Positions 47,276-57,231 of a stretch of DNA of 64,000 nt are shown in pieces. The translations under genes were made by a program, and so were the position numbers. Source of the stretch: Azoarcus sp. (GTDB lineage Bacteria; Pseudomonadota; Gammaproteobacteria; Burkholderiales; Rhodocyclaceae); NCBI GenBank assembly GCA_031289095.1, contig JAITQD010000105.1, forward strand, positions 1 through 64,000, in the 5' to 3' direction. A model generated the notes under the pieces. The model saw only the letters and a program-made list of their open reading frames with translations, was not told where the DNA came from and did not search any database. Positions within the stretch are counted from its first letter, which is position 1. Every line of letters begins with the position of its first letter.

Positions 47276-48682
47276 ATGCCCAACAGCAAGTTGAAACAGT
47301 TCGGTCTGGTGATGGTCGGCGTCCTGGCCGGCATCATGCTCAGCCTGAATTTTTCCGCCAACGCCGACAAACTCGGGGCGCAGCCCTTGCCGGTCGAGGA
47401 ATTGCGTGCTTTCGCCGACGTGTTCAACGTCGTCAAGCGTGACTACGTAGAGCCGGTCGACGACAAGAAACTGTTCACGCAGGCGATCACCGGCATGCTG
47501 AGCGGTCTCGATCCGCATTCGGCCTATCTCGACGCCAGCGCCCTGAAGGAGCTTCAGATCAACACCCGGGGCGAGTTCGGCGGTCTCGGTATCGAAGTCA
47601 GCATGGAAGACGGCTTCGTCAAGGTGGTGTCGCCGATCGAGGACACCCCGGCGTTCCGCGCTGGCATCAAGGCGGGCGACTTCATCATCAAGATCGACGA
47701 CACCCTGGTCAAGGGCATGAACCTGGACGAAGCGGTCAAGCGCATGCGCGGCAAGCCCTTGACCAAAATCGTCCTGACGCTGGCGCGCAAAGGCGAAGCG
47801 CAACCCATCGTGGTCAACCTGATGCGCGAAGTCATCAAGGCGCAGAGTGTCAAATCCAGGCTGGCCGAACCCGGTTACGGCTACCTGCGGGTAACGCAGT
47901 TTCAGGAAAATACCGTCCCGTCGGTGATCGAACATCTCGCCAAGCTGGCAAAAGACGGGAAACCGAAAGGGCTGGTGTTCGACCTGCGCAACGATCCGGG
48001 CGGTCTCCTCAACGGCGCGGTCGGCGTGGCGGCGGCCTTCCTGCCGGGAGGCTCAATGGTGGTGACGACCAATGGCCGTACCGAGGGCGCGCAACGTGAA
48101 TACCGCGCCTCCCTTGGCGATTACCTGTCGGGCGACGCCCTGCGCGCGCTGCCGCCCTGGACGCGCGACGTGCCGATGGTGGTGCTGGTCAATGGCGGCT
48201 CGGCCTCGGCCTCAGAGGTCGTCGCTGGCGCGCTTCAGGATCACAAGCGCGCCACGATCATGGGCACCCGCACCTTCGGCAAGGGGTCGGTGCAGACTAT
48301 CCTGCCGCTCGCCAATGCCGCCGCGCTCAAGCTCACCACGGCGCGCTACTACACTCCGAATGGCCGTTCGATCCAGGCCAAGGGCATCGACCCCGATATC
48401 GTCGTCGAGGAATCCGCCCAGGGCGGCTCTGCCCAGCGCCTGCGCGAGGCCGATCTCCAGGGGCACCTTGGCAACGACCGCGACCCCGATGCCGACATCA
48501 AGCCGGAAGACAGCAAGGCGCTTGACGCCGCCCGTGCCGAACGGCCCAAGCCATTCGAGTTCGGCAGCGCCGATGACTACCAGTTCGTGCAGGCGCTCAA
48601 CCAGCTCAAGGGCCTGCCAGTGGATAAAAGCGCGAGCGCGCCTGCGAAAAAAGCACCATTGGCGGGAAAGGACAAAATTTGA
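47276..48682 (+). CDS. ctpA: carboxy-terminal processing protease (S41 family)
   Basis: 468 residues with GGAG before the ATG. Signal anchor (about 8-28), a PDZ domain (about 95-175, GGLGIEVSMEDGFVKVVSP), and the tail-specific protease domain with nucleophile Ser in NGGSASASEVVAGALQDHKRA and Lys in GTRTFGKGSVQT. It trims periplasmic proteins and cell-wall enzymes. 17 bp after envC. Confidence 0.97.
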   Translation: MPNSKLKQFGLVMVGVLAGIMLSLNFSANADKLGAQPLPVEELRAFADVFNVVKRDYVEPVDDKKLFTQAITGMLSGLDPHSAYLDASALKELQINTRGEFGGLGIEVSMEDGFVKVVSPIEDTPAFRAGIKAGDFIIKIDDTLVKGMNLDEAVKRMRGKPLTKIVLTLARKGEAQPIVVNLMREVIKAQSVKSRLAEPGYGYLRVTQFQENTVPSVIEHLAKLAKDGKPKGLVFDLRNDPGGLLNGAVGVAAAFLPGGSMVVTTNGRTEGAQREYRASLGDYLSGDALRALPPWTRDVPMVVLVNGGSASASEVVAGALQDHKRATIMGTRTFGKGSVQTILPLANAAALKLTTARYYTPNGRSIQAKGIDPDIVVEESAQGGSAQRLREADLQGHLGNDRDPDADIKPEDSKALDAARAERPKPFEFGSADDYQFVQALNQLKGLPVDKSASAPAKKAPLAGKDKI

Positions 48683-48774
48683 TTTCAAGGCGGGCGCCTT
48701 TCCTCCCCGTTTCGGTTCCGGCTGAAGGAGACGTACAGTGAGATTGCGCTTCATCTTTCGCGCGCCCGCATGTC

Positions 48775-49572
48775 GTGTCTGATTTTTCCCCGGTCTCGCC
48801 TGCTTCCGATATGGACGCCGGGCGTCGTTTCGGCGGCATCGCGCGGCTTTACGGCGACGGGGCGCTCGTCCGTCTGGCGGCGGCAAGGGTTGGGGTAATC
48901 GGTCTCGGCGGTGTGGGTTCCTGGGTGGCCGAGGCGCTGGCGCGCAGCGGTGTCGGTATGTTGCGGCTGGTCGATCTCGACAGCATTGCCGAATCCAACA
49001 TCAATCGCCAGGTTCATGCCCTCGATGACACGCTCGGGCAGGCCAAGGTGGGGGCAATGGCGGCGCGCATACGGGGCATCAATCCGCAGTGCCGGGTGGA
49101 GACGGTGGAAGATTTTCTCACCCCCGAAAACGCGACCGGTTTGTTGGGCGATGTCGATGCGGCGGTCGATGCCATCGACGATGTGCGGGCCAAGGTCGCC
49201 ATTGCCGTCCATTGCCGGCGGGAGCGCCTGCCCCTGCTGATGGCGGGCGGGGCGGGCGGCAAAACCGATCCGCGCCGGATACGGGTCGGCGATCTGGCGC
49301 ATACCGAACAAGACCCGTTGCTCTCCAGGGTGCGGTCGCGCCTGCGCCGCGAGCACGGTTTTACGCGCACGCCTGGCAAGGATTTCGGTATTGAAGCGGT
49401 GTATTCGGATGAGCCTTTGCGGCGTCCGGCGGCGTGCGCCAGCGGCGCGCCGCAGGGGCTGTCGTGCGCCGGTTACGGTTCGAGCATGGCCATGACGGCG
49501 GGCGTCGGTCTTTTCATCGCGGCGCGCATGCTTGAACGCCTGCTGCGCGCGCGGCGCGGGGAAGGCGAGTGA
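48775..49572 (+). CDS. tcdA: tRNA threonylcarbamoyladenosine dehydratase (ThiF/MoeB-like)
   Basis: 265 residues from GTG; an in-frame ATG at 48811 just before the conserved RRFGGIARLYG is also possible. ATP-binding GLGGVGSWVAEALARSGVG, adenylation Arg-Asn block SNINRQ, and the family motif GGKTDPRRI, then CASGAPQGLSCAGYGSS. The enzyme cyclises t6A37 in tRNA to ct6A. It overlaps the cbiX-like gene by GTGA. Confidence 0.93.
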   Translation: MSDFSPVSPASDMDAGRRFGGIARLYGDGALVRLAAARVGVIGLGGVGSWVAEALARSGVGMLRLVDLDSIAESNINRQVHALDDTLGQAKVGAMAARIRGINPQCRVETVEDFLTPENATGLLGDVDAAVDAIDDVRAKVAIAVHCRRERLPLLMAGGAGGKTDPRRIRVGDLAHTEQDPLLSRVRSRLRREHGFTRTPGKDFGIEAVYSDEPLRRPAACASGAPQGLSCAGYGSSMAMTAGVGLFIAARMLERLLRARRGEGE

Positions 49573-49943
49573 ACGCGCTCGTCCTGCTCGGCCATGGGTC
49601 GCGCGATCCCGGCTGGGTCGCGCCGCTCGTGCGGGTGCGGGAAGTGGTGACGCACGCCAGACCGGCACTTGCGGTCGAACTGGCTTTTTTGGAGTTCATG
49701 TCGCCGACGCTGGAGGAAGCCGTGGCTGCGCTGGCCGGATGCGGCGCGACGCGAATCGTCGTCGCGCCGGTCTTTCTCGCCCAGGGGGGACACCTCAGGC
49801 GCGACTTGCCGGCGCGGCTTGATTCGTTGCGCCAGCGGTATCCGGCCTGCACCTTGCGGCTCGCCACGGTGGCCGGCGAGGCTCCCGGGGTGATCGCGGC
49901 CATCGCCGCCCATGTCGGCGCGCAGGCGGATTTGCCTGGGTGA
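49569..49943 (+). CDS. cbiX: short CbiX-type sirohydrochlorin chelatase
   Basis: 124 residues, single-domain CbiX-S form. Motifs LLGHGSRDPGW and APVFLAQGGHLRRDLP carry the two metal-coordinating His of the class II chelatases. It would insert Co2+ or Fe2+ into sirohydrochlorin for cobalamin or siroheme. No other tetrapyrrole gene is near. GTG start overlaps the tcdA stop. Confidence 0.9.
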   Translation: MNALVLLGHGSRDPGWVAPLVRVREVVTHARPALAVELAFLEFMSPTLEEAVAALAGCGATRIVVAPVFLAQGGHLRRDLPARLDSLRQRYPACTLRLATVAGEAPGVIAAIAAHVGAQADLPG

Positions 49944-49962
49944 CGAGAGGCCGCGCGCGGGG

Positions 49963-50700
49963 TCAAGCCGGCGCGGCAGGAAGCGGATCAGAAGGCGCGG
50001 CAGGAAGCGGTGCAGGGGGTGCGGCAGGACGCGCCGGACGCACCGGGCGAGGAACCGCTGGCGTGCGTGGGATGTTGAAACCGCGTGGCGGCGGCGCGAA
50101 AGGTTCGATTGTGTAGCGCTTGCCATGCTTTTCACAGTCGGCGAGCACGTTCTCGACGTTTTCCATGAAGCTGGCCGAGCCTTGCTCCAGAAGTTGATCC
50201 TTGCTGTCGCCAAACAGGTCGCTGTCGAGCGAAATACCGGGCGAAAACGTCAGGGTGCGGGCGGCGTAGGGATCTTCCCGCGCTGCATTCGGGTCGCCGC
50301 CGGCCCAACGGTAGAGAATTTTGCCCTCCCGCCAATGAACGACGACTTCCTTGCGCGGTGCGCTCTTGTTCTTGCGGTCGCGCGGCAACACATAGCCCAC
50401 GGCGCAGAAGTGGTTCGTGGTCTTGAAGCTGTCGTCCATCTTGTCGACGATCAGGTTTTTGAGTTCGGTCTCGATGATGCTGAAGTTGTAGTCGGACTCA
50501 AAGTCGAAATGTCCCACCGGATAGGGCGGCTTGAAGATGAGGATCGAAAAGTCTTCCCGCGGCTCCTGCATCTCCGGTGGCGCTTGCACGATTTCTTCCT
50601 GATCTTCCAGCGAAAATTCCGTTTCCAGCGGATTTTCCATGCCATGGTGCAGCAGCAGGGAGATCAAGAACAGCAATGCGAAAATCGAAAGCAGCCTCAT
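49963..50700 (-). CDS. membrane-anchored protein of unknown function with Pro/Ala-rich tail
   Basis: 245 residues. N-terminal hydrophobic anchor LLSIFALLFLISLLLHHG, an acidic linker (about 28-50), a globular alpha/beta region (about 50-200), and a low-complexity tail of repeated PAAP/RPAAPPAPLPAAP. No family recognised. It is convergent with cbiX and divergent from rfaE1, so it is its own transcription unit. The tail suggests an extended periplasmic segment. Confidence 0.8.
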   Translation of the reverse strand: MRLLSIFALLFLISLLLHHGMENPLETEFSLEDQEEIVQAPPEMQEPREDFSILIFKPPYPVGHFDFESDYNFSIIETELKNLIVDKMDDSFKTTNHFCAVGYVLPRDRKNKSAPRKEVVVHWREGKILYRWAGGDPNAAREDPYAARTLTFSPGISLDSDLFGDSKDQLLEQGSASFMENVENVLADCEKHGKRYTIEPFAPPPRGFNIPRTPAVPRPVRPARPAAPPAPLPAAPSDPLPAAPA

Positions 50701-50948
50701 TTCAAGTTCCTGTCATTTCCCGGATGCAGAACCCGCACCGGCGTGCCGCCAGCCCGCGAGGCGCACGGGAATTCTCCCAAAATTCGGACATGGCGTACGA
50801 ACGGATTCATTCTAGCCATGGATGATCGGCAAGTTCAAATTACGCATTGGCCTCCGTGCTCCCCCCCGCCCGTTTCGCGCTGGCGGAACCGTGCCGCTGT
50901 CGTTCTCGTGGGATAATCACCCTTTCGATATTCCACGCTGTTTGCTCC

Positions 50949-51899
50949 ATGTCCGTCACCCTGCCTGATTTTTCCACCGGTTGCCTCGTCGTCGTGGGCG
51001 ACGTCATGCTCGACCGCTATTGGCACGGCGCCGCCACGCGCATTTCTCCCGAAGCGCCAGTACCGGTAGTGAAGGTGGAAAACGACGAGTTCCGCGCTGG
51101 CGGTGCGGGTAACGTGGCGCTCAACGCCGCTTCGCTGGGGGCGACGACACGCCTGGTCGGTCTGGTCGGGCGGGACGAGGCGGCGCAGTTGTTGTTTGAG
51201 AAGCTCACGGCGGGTGGGGTGCATTGTAGCCTGGTCGATGTGCCAGGACACCCGACAATCACCAAGTTGCGGGTCATCAGCCGTCATCAACAACTCCTCC
51301 GACTTGATTTCGAGAGCGATTTCGCTGGGGCGGAGCCGGCGGGCATCGACGGCCACTTTGCCGCCGTGCTCGACAACGTCGGTGCGGTGGTGTTCTCCGA
51401 CTACGGCAAGGGCACGCTCGCCCAGATCGCAACGCTGATTGCGGCGGCGCGCGCGCAGGGGCTGCCAGTGGCGGTCGACCCCAAAGGCGGCGACTTTGAA
51501 CGCTACAGAAATGCCTCAGTCATTACGCCGAACATGAGCGAATTCGAGGCCGTGGTCGGGCGTTGCCCCGACGAACGGGCGGTCAGGGAACGTGGCGAGG
51601 CGCTGCGCGACCGGCTGGGACTCGACGCGCTGCTCATCACGCGCTCGGAGCGCGGCATGACGCTGTTGCAGAAAGGCGAACCCGTCCTCGATTTGCCCAC
51701 CCGCGCCCGCGACGTGTTCGACGTCACCGGCGCGGGCGATACCGTGGTTGCGGTGCTCGGGGCCAGCCTTGCCTGCGGACTCGACCTGCCCCATGCCATG
51801 CAATTGGCCAACGTCGCCGCCGGTATCGTGGTCGGCAAACTCGGCACCGCCACCGTGAGCCGTACCGAACTTGCCAGGGCGCTGGCGCATTCCGCATAA
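50949..51899 (+). CDS. rfaE1: D-glycero-beta-D-manno-heptose-7-phosphate kinase
   Basis: 316 residues from [11 protein letters not shown]. PfkB-family kinase with substrate motif [11 protein letters not shown]...[20 protein letters not shown] and the ATP/catalytic motif [13 protein letters not shown]. It corresponds to the kinase half of HldE; the nucleotidyltransferase half is absent and must be encoded elsewhere. First gene of the LPS core cluster. Confidence 0.96.
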   Translation: MSVTLPDFSTGCLVVVGDVMLDRYWHGAATRISPEAPVPVVKVENDEFRAGGAGNVALNAASLGATTRLVGLVGRDEAAQLLFEKLTAGGVHCSLVDVPGHPTITKLRVISRHQQLLRLDFESDFAGAEPAGIDGHFAAVLDNVGAVVFSDYGKGTLAQIATLIAAARAQGLPVAVDPKGGDFERYRNASVITPNMSEFEAVVGRCPDERAVRERGEALRDRLGLDALLITRSERGMTLLQKGEPVLDLPTRARDVFDVTGAGDTVVAVLGASLACGLDLPHAMQLANVAAGIVVGKLGTATVSRTELARALAHSA

Positions 51900-51915
51900 A
51901 GACAGGAGATTCTCC

Positions 51916-52881
51916 ATGATCATCGTCACCGGCGGCGCCGGTTTTATCGGCAGCAACATCGTGCAGGGCCTCAACGCCCGCGGCGTCAGCGACATCCTGG
52001 TGGTCGATGACCTCAGCGACGGTCACAAGTGCCTGAATCTGGCCGACGCCAACATCCGCGACTATCTCGACAAGGACGACTTCATCGCCCGCGTCGGCAA
52101 GGGCGAGGACTTCGGCGCGGTCGAAGCGGTGTTCCACGAGGGGGCTTGTTCGTCGACCACCGAGTGGGACGGGCGCTTTGTGATGAAGGTGAATTTTGAA
52201 TACACCAAGGCGTTGCTGGCCTGGTGCGTGACGCGCGGGACGCCGTTCATCTACGCTTCCTCGGCCTCGGTCTATGGCATGGGGCCGGTCTTCCGCGAGG
52301 TGCGCGAGTGTGAACGCCCGCTCAACATGTACGCCTATTCCAAGTTTCTGCTCGACTGCCATTTTCGCGCACGCGCGGGCGGCATCGCCAGCCAGGTGGC
52401 GGGGTTGCGCTACTTCAACGTCTACGGCCCCCGGGAACGGCACAAGGGTGCGATGGCGAGCGTGGCTTTTCACGTCGACAGCCAGTTGCACAGCAGCGGT
52501 CGCCTGCGTCTTTTCGAGGGTTCCGACGGTTACGGGCCGGGCGAACAGCAGCGCGACTTCATCCACGTCGACGACGTTGTGGCCGTCAACCTGTGGCTGT
52601 TCGATCATCCCTACATCTCGGGCATTTTCAACGTGGGCACTGGCCGGGCGCAGAGCTTCAACGACGTGGCGCGTGCCGCGATCGACTGGTATCGCCGTCG
52701 GCTCGGCGACAACGGCTTCGGCGGCATCGACTACATTCCCTTCCCCGATCACCTCAAGGGTCGCTACCAGAGCTTCACTGAGGCCGACATGTCGGCGCTG
52801 CGCGCTGCCGGGTGCGAGCACGCCTTCATGGACGTCGCCACGGGCGTGACGCGCTACCTCGACTGGCTGCACCGGGATTGA
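51916..52881 (+). CDS. hldD: ADP-L-glycero-D-manno-heptose-6-epimerase
   Basis: 321 residues from [20 protein letters not shown] with AGGAG upstream. Short-chain dehydrogenase/epimerase with NAD-binding GGAGFIG, the YSKFLLD catalytic Tyr-Lys segment (MYAYSK) and YFNVYGPRE. Converts ADP-D,D-heptose to ADP-L,D-heptose for inner-core LPS. 16 bp after rfaE1 and 9 bp before waaF. Confidence 0.97.
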   Translation: MIIVTGGAGFIGSNIVQGLNARGVSDILVVDDLSDGHKCLNLADANIRDYLDKDDFIARVGKGEDFGAVEAVFHEGACSSTTEWDGRFVMKVNFEYTKALLAWCVTRGTPFIYASSASVYGMGPVFREVRECERPLNMYAYSKFLLDCHFRARAGGIASQVAGLRYFNVYGPRERHKGAMASVAFHVDSQLHSSGRLRLFEGSDGYGPGEQQRDFIHVDDVVAVNLWLFDHPYISGIFNVGTGRAQSFNDVARAAIDWYRRRLGDNGFGGIDYIPFPDHLKGRYQSFTEADMSALRAAGCEHAFMDVATGVTRYLDWLHRD

Positions 52882-52890
52882 CGCTGGACG

Positions 52891-53907
52891 ATGCGCAAAA
52901 TTCTGGTGGTGGGGCCGTCGTGGGTCGGCGACATGGTGATGGCGCAGAGCCTGTTCATGAGCCTGAAAACAGGCGGCGAGTGTGGCATCGACGTACTTGC
53001 GCCGGCTTGGTCGCTGCCGATTCTCGCCCGTATGCCGGAGGTGCGGCGCGGCGTGGTCATGCCGCTCGGGCATGGCCGGCTCGGACTGGGAGTACGCTGG
53101 CGGCTCGGGCGCGAACTCGCCGCTGAACGGTACGATCAGGCCATCGTGCTGCCCGGTTCGTTCAAGTCCGCACTCGCACCTTTTTTCGCCCGCATCCCGC
53201 AGCGCACCGGCTTTCGCGGCGAGATGCGCTACGGTCTCCTCAACGACGTGCGCCCGCTTGATCGTGCCCTGTTGCCGATGACGGTGCAGCGTTTCGTCGC
53301 CCTCGGTCAGCCGACCGGTGTCATGACCGCAACGCCGGTCTTCCGCGTGCCACGGCTGGTTGCCGACGCGGCCAACCAACACACGCTGGCCGAGCGTTTC
53401 GGGTTCGACGCGGCGCGTCCGGCCATCGCCTTCATGCCTGGGGCGGAATACGGCCCCGCCAAGCAGTGGCCGCCCGCGCATTACGCCGCGCTTGCCCGCC
53501 TGCTCGTTGCGCGTGGTTTCCAGGTCTGGGTGTTGGGGTCAAAAAAAGACGGCGACGCCGCGCGCCCGATTGCCGAAGGCAACGAGGGCGTGTTCGACCT
53601 CACCGGGCACACCGAACTTGGCGATGCGGTCGATCTGCTCGCCCTGGCGCGCGCTGCCGTCACCAACGATTCCGGTCTCATGCATGTCGCCGCCGCGCTT
53701 GATGTGCCGTTGGCGGCCATTTTCGGTTCGAGTAGTCCCGAGCACACGCCGCCGTTGAGCGCCAAAGTCGCCATTGAATCTCTGCGGCTATCGTGCGCTC
53801 CCTGTTTCGAGCGTCGTTGTCCGCTCGGCCACACCCGTTGTCTGACCGATATTGCCCCGGCGCAGGTCTTGGCGGCGCTGGAGCCATTTCTTGTGGAGGC
53901 GTATTGA
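52891..53907 (+). CDS. waaF: ADP-heptose:LPS heptosyltransferase II
   Basis: 338 residues, GT9 family. N-terminal ILVVGPSWVGDMVMAQSLF, acceptor loop, AFMPGAEYGPAKQWPPAHYAAL, and the ADP-heptose site NDSGLMHVAAALDVPLAAIFGSSSP. Adds the second heptose to inner core at the cytoplasmic face of the inner membrane. Followed, unusually, by an effector/immunity gene pair before waaC. Confidence 0.96.
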   Translation: MRKILVVGPSWVGDMVMAQSLFMSLKTGGECGIDVLAPAWSLPILARMPEVRRGVVMPLGHGRLGLGVRWRLGRELAAERYDQAIVLPGSFKSALAPFFARIPQRTGFRGEMRYGLLNDVRPLDRALLPMTVQRFVALGQPTGVMTATPVFRVPRLVADAANQHTLAERFGFDAARPAIAFMPGAEYGPAKQWPPAHYAALARLLVARGFQVWVLGSKKDGDAARPIAEGNEGVFDLTGHTELGDAVDLLALARAAVTNDSGLMHVAAALDVPLAAIFGSSSPEHTPPLSAKVAIESLRLSCAPCFERRCPLGHTRCLTDIAPAQVLAALEPFLVEAY

Positions 53908-53970
53908 CGTGTCTATTTATGCTACGTACGATGCCGCAATTCCGCATTCATTTTTGTGAGGAGATGAGAA

Positions 53971-54414
53971 ATGGGAAGATGTACCCTATTTTCCGGGAAG
54001 CCGCTGTTGCGGAGGGTGTTTTTGGCATTTGCCACGCTTGCGGTTTTGCCAGCGTTCGCGCACCCGCAAGACACTATTCTGAAAAATGAGGGGCTCCTGT
54101 TCGGAGATAAATTGCCGCCTTCTCATGGTAGGTCTATATTCACTAATAGAAATATCTTGTCTCTACAGTCGTTTCTGAACTCATACCGTAGTGCAGATGC
54201 GGAAGAACAAAATGCTGCCTACGCATTCCTGTTGGGTGTTGTTGATGCAACGGAAGGGAAAGAATGGTGTAGTTATAGGGTATTAAAAACAATTTCCATC
54301 CTTGAAACACTCGCTATGGAGTTTAAAGATTTTGACCCATCCAGGTATGATGAACGTGCGGCTTATGTCATCACGGAAGTCCTGAAAAAATACCATCCTT
54401 GTAAGGGGCACTGA
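53971..54414 (+). CDS. Tai4/Rap1a-like periplasmic immunity protein
   Basis: 147 residues with GGAG 8 bp before the ATG. A Sec signal peptide (LLRRVFLAFATLAVLPAFAHP) directs it to the periplasm, where a peptidoglycan amidase must be neutralised. The mature domain fits the Rap1a/Tai pattern: LQSFLNSYRS, FLLGVVDATEGKEWC and a terminal VLKKYHPCK with paired Cys. One base separates it from the Tae4-like gene. Base composition is lower in GC than the flanking waa genes, suggesting transfer. Confidence 0.78.
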   Translation: MGRCTLFSGKPLLRRVFLAFATLAVLPAFAHPQDTILKNEGLLFGDKLPPSHGRSIFTNRNILSLQSFLNSYRSADAEEQNAAYAFLLGVVDATEGKEWCSYRVLKTISILETLAMEFKDFDPSRYDERAAYVITEVLKKYHPCKGH

Positions 54415-54415
54415 G

Positions 54416-54907
54416 ATGAAGCCAGTATTTTCTACGTTGAAAAAGAATCACTATTCATCTGATGAGAATAGCCCGGATTACAAGGGAAAAACGGATGTTT
54501 ACAATGAAATTGGCTACGATTTCGGCAAGCTGGTTGCACAGAACGGCCAGTATGGAAACACATGCGCTGTGCGCATGAGTCTGGCTCTGCTCAAATCGAA
54601 CGTCAATTTCGGGCATCCGATCAGCCGCCTGGTAATAAAGAGCGGCCCTTATAAGGGGCGTTTTGTTGGCACAGGCGCGAAAACATTAGCGGATGCGCTG
54701 GCATCTCCGACGGTTCTGGGTAAGCCGTTAACCGGGGAAAAAGCGAAAGATGCGATAGAAACCAAACGGGGTATCGTCCTTTTTTATGATTGGCCGGGCT
54801 ATTCCAGAGGCGGTCATATCGACCTGATCGAGCCAGGAAGTATCTGTCACTCGTCATGTTTTTTCAAAGAAGGCCTCAAGGAACTCTGGTTCTGGCCGCT
54901 GGATTGA
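54416..54907 (+). CDS. type VI secretion amidase effector, Tae4-like
   Basis: 163 residues without a signal peptide, as expected for a T6SS cargo. NlpC/P60-like fold features: catalytic Cys in QYGNTCAVRMSLAL (about residue 50), His in GGHIDLIEPG, and the C-terminal SSCFFKEGLKELWFWPLD typical of Tae4. It would cleave the peptidoglycan stem peptide in rival cells. Paired with an upstream immunity gene. No T6SS structural gene is in the window, so this is an orphan cassette. Confidence 0.9.
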   Translation: MKPVFSTLKKNHYSSDENSPDYKGKTDVYNEIGYDFGKLVAQNGQYGNTCAVRMSLALLKSNVNFGHPISRLVIKSGPYKGRFVGTGAKTLADALASPTVLGKPLTGEKAKDAIETKRGIVLFYDWPGYSRGGHIDLIEPGSICHSSCFFKEGLKELWFWPLD

Positions 54908-54958
54908 ACCTGGGAATTCCCCGCACAACCCCTTGCATCCTTTCCCCGCAACGCCTCC

Positions 54959-56053
54959 ATGCGCGTCCTGATCGTCAAAACCTCCTCGTTGGGTGACGTC
55001 ATTCATACCCTGCCTGCCGTCACCGACGCGGCCCGCGCCTTGCCTGGCGTCCGTTTCGACTGGGTGGTGGAAGAAGCCTTCGCCGAAATTCCCGGCTGGC
55101 ATCCGGCGGTCGAGCGTGTCATCCCGGTGGCGCTACGGCGCTGGCGCGCGCATCCCTTTGCCGCCGCCACACGGTGCGAATGGCGCGCCTTCCGCGCTGC
55201 GCTTGCCGAATCGCGTCCCGACCTCATAATCGACGCACAGGGGTTGCTGAAAAGCGCCTGGCTGGCGAGCAAAGCGTGTGCCCCCGTGCACGGACTTGAT
55301 CGCCGTTCGGCGCGCGAACCCTTGGCGAGTCTGGCTTACGCGCACCGTTACGCCGTGCCCTGGAGCCATCATGCCGTGCGCCGCGTGCGTGAGCTTTTCG
55401 CCGCCGCACTCGGCTACGCTCTGCCGCCGGAGGCGCTTGCCGACGATGACGGCGCCGCCTGCGCCGATGCCGCTACCTACGGGCTGGATCGCGCCCGCGT
55501 GCTGGCGGGCGCACAGACCGTGCCCGAAGACGACACGCCTCGCCTGGTTTTTCTCCACGGCACCACATGGCCCACCAAACACTGGCCGGAAGACTATTGG
55601 CACGACCTCGCCCGTATCGCCTGCGCCGCCGGTTGGCAAGTGCGACTACCGTGGGGCAACGACGCCGAACGCGCGCGCGCCGACCGCATCGCCGCCGGCG
55701 CCGGGGGCGCGCAGGTGCTGCCCCGCCTGCCGCTGGCGGGACTCGCCGCCGAACTCGCCGCCGCCGTCGCCTGCGTCGCCGTCGATACCGGCTTGGGTCA
55801 CCTCGCTGCCGCGCTCGACGTACCGGCCCTGTCGCTGTTCGGCCCCACCCACCCCGGCTTCACTGGCGCATGGGGTTGCCGCCAGTGCCGCCTTGCCACG
55901 GATCTGCCCTGCGCGCCGTGCCTGCGAAAAACCTGCCGCCTTTCCTCGCCGGATACCAGCGTCGAGCCACCCTGTTTCGCCCGTCTGCCGCCAAAACGGG
56001 TCTGGGAAACGCTGACCGCGATGGTGGCGAAGCCCGGTAAACTGCGCTCCTGA
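54959..56053 (+). CDS. waaC: LPS heptosyltransferase I
   Basis: 364 residues, GT9 family. MRVLIVKTSSLGDVIHTLPAVTDA is the WaaC N-terminus; FLHGTTWPTKHWPEDYW and VDTGLGHLAAALDVPALSLFGPTHPGFTGAWG form the donor site. Transfers the first heptose to Kdo2-lipid A. It follows the effector cassette, with no sign of damage at its 5' end. Confidence 0.96.
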   Translation: MRVLIVKTSSLGDVIHTLPAVTDAARALPGVRFDWVVEEAFAEIPGWHPAVERVIPVALRRWRAHPFAAATRCEWRAFRAALAESRPDLIIDAQGLLKSAWLASKACAPVHGLDRRSAREPLASLAYAHRYAVPWSHHAVRRVRELFAAALGYALPPEALADDDGAACADAATYGLDRARVLAGAQTVPEDDTPRLVFLHGTTWPTKHWPEDYWHDLARIACAAGWQVRLPWGNDAERARADRIAAGAGGAQVLPRLPLAGLAAELAAAVACVAVDTGLGHLAAALDVPALSLFGPTHPGFTGAWGCRQCRLATDLPCAPCLRKTCRLSSPDTSVEPPCFARLPPKRVWETLTAMVAKPGKLRS

Positions 56054-56091
56054 ACCCACGCTCACGCCATGCCCTTTTCAATCCCTGCCCA

Positions 56092-57231
56092 ATGCAACTA
56101 GCGTTCTGCCTCTACAAGTATTTCCCCTTCGGTGGGCTGCAACGCGACTTCCTGCGGATCGCGCTTGCCTGCCAGGCGCGCGGCCACACCATTCGCGTCT
56201 ACACCCTCGAATGGCGGGGGGACGTTCCGGCGGGGTTCGACCTAGTGCGCGTGCCGGTGCGGGCCTGGTCGAACCCTCGCCGCTATCGCAAATTCAGCGC
56301 CTGGGTCGACGCCGACCTCGCGCGCCGGCCCGCCGGTTGCGTCATCGGCTTCAACAAGATGCCCGGCCTCGACATCTATTACGCCGCCGACCCCTGCTAC
56401 GAGGAAAAGGCCCGCACCCTGCGCAATCCGCTCTACCGCCTGGGCGGACGCTATCGCCACTTCGCTGCCTGGGAACGCGCCGTGTTCGCGCCCGCGAGCC
56501 GCACCGACATCCTGATGATCTCCAGCGTGCAGCAACCGTTCTTCATGCGCCATTACGGCACCCCGGCGGAACGCTTCCACCTGTTGCCGCCGGGCATCGC
56601 CCCCGACCGCCGCGCCCCTGTCGACGCTCCCGCCATCCGCGCCGCGTTCCGTGCTGAATTCGGCCTGCGCGACGACGACTTCCTGCTGGCGCAGATCGGC
56701 TCCGGCTTCAAGACCAAGGGGCTTGATCGCAGCCTGCTGGCACTGGCCGCGCTCCCCGAGGCGTTGCGCCGCCACACGCGCCTCATCGCCATCGGCGACG
56801 ACGACCCGCGTCCCTTCCAGCGCCAGGCCAAGGCGCTCGGACTGGACGAGCGTGTCGCCATCCTGCGTGGCCGCGACGACATCCCGCGCTTCTTGCTCGG
56901 CGCGGATCTGCTCATCCACCCGGCCTACAGCGAAGCCGCCGGCATCATCCTCCTTGAAGCCCTCGTCGCCGGTCTGCCGGTGCTTACCACCGACGTGTGC
57001 GGCTACGCGCACTACATCGCCGAAGCCGATGCCGGCCAGCTCATCGCTGCGCCCTTCGCACAGGAAAACCTCAACGCCGCGCTGGCCGCCATGCTCGCCG
57101 ACACCGGCGCGCGCGTACACTGGTCGCAGCACGCGCTCGCTTTCGCCGACAAGGCCGACATTTACAGCCTGCACGAACGAGCCGCCGACTTCATCCTGAG
57201 CCACGCGCACGCTACCTCGGAGACCGCATGA
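56092..57231 (+). CDS. waaG: LPS core glycosyltransferase WaaG
   Basis: 379 residues, GT4 fold. N-terminal LAFCLYKYFPFGGLQRDFLRIALACQ is characteristic of WaaG/RfaG; the C-terminal EX7E motif appears in HPAYSEAAGIILLEALVAG. Transfers the first outer-core hexose (glucose in enterics) to heptose II. Stop overlaps the waaP start. Confidence 0.95.
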   Translation: MQLAFCLYKYFPFGGLQRDFLRIALACQARGHTIRVYTLEWRGDVPAGFDLVRVPVRAWSNPRRYRKFSAWVDADLARRPAGCVIGFNKMPGLDIYYAADPCYEEKARTLRNPLYRLGGRYRHFAAWERAVFAPASRTDILMISSVQQPFFMRHYGTPAERFHLLPPGIAPDRRAPVDAPAIRAAFRAEFGLRDDDFLLAQIGSGFKTKGLDRSLLALAALPEALRRHTRLIAIGDDDPRPFQRQAKALGLDERVAILRGRDDIPRFLLGADLLIHPAYSEAAGIILLEALVAGLPVLTTDVCGYAHYIAEADAGQLIAAPFAQENLNAALAAMLADTGARVHWSQHALAFADKADIYSLHERAADFILSHAHATSETA

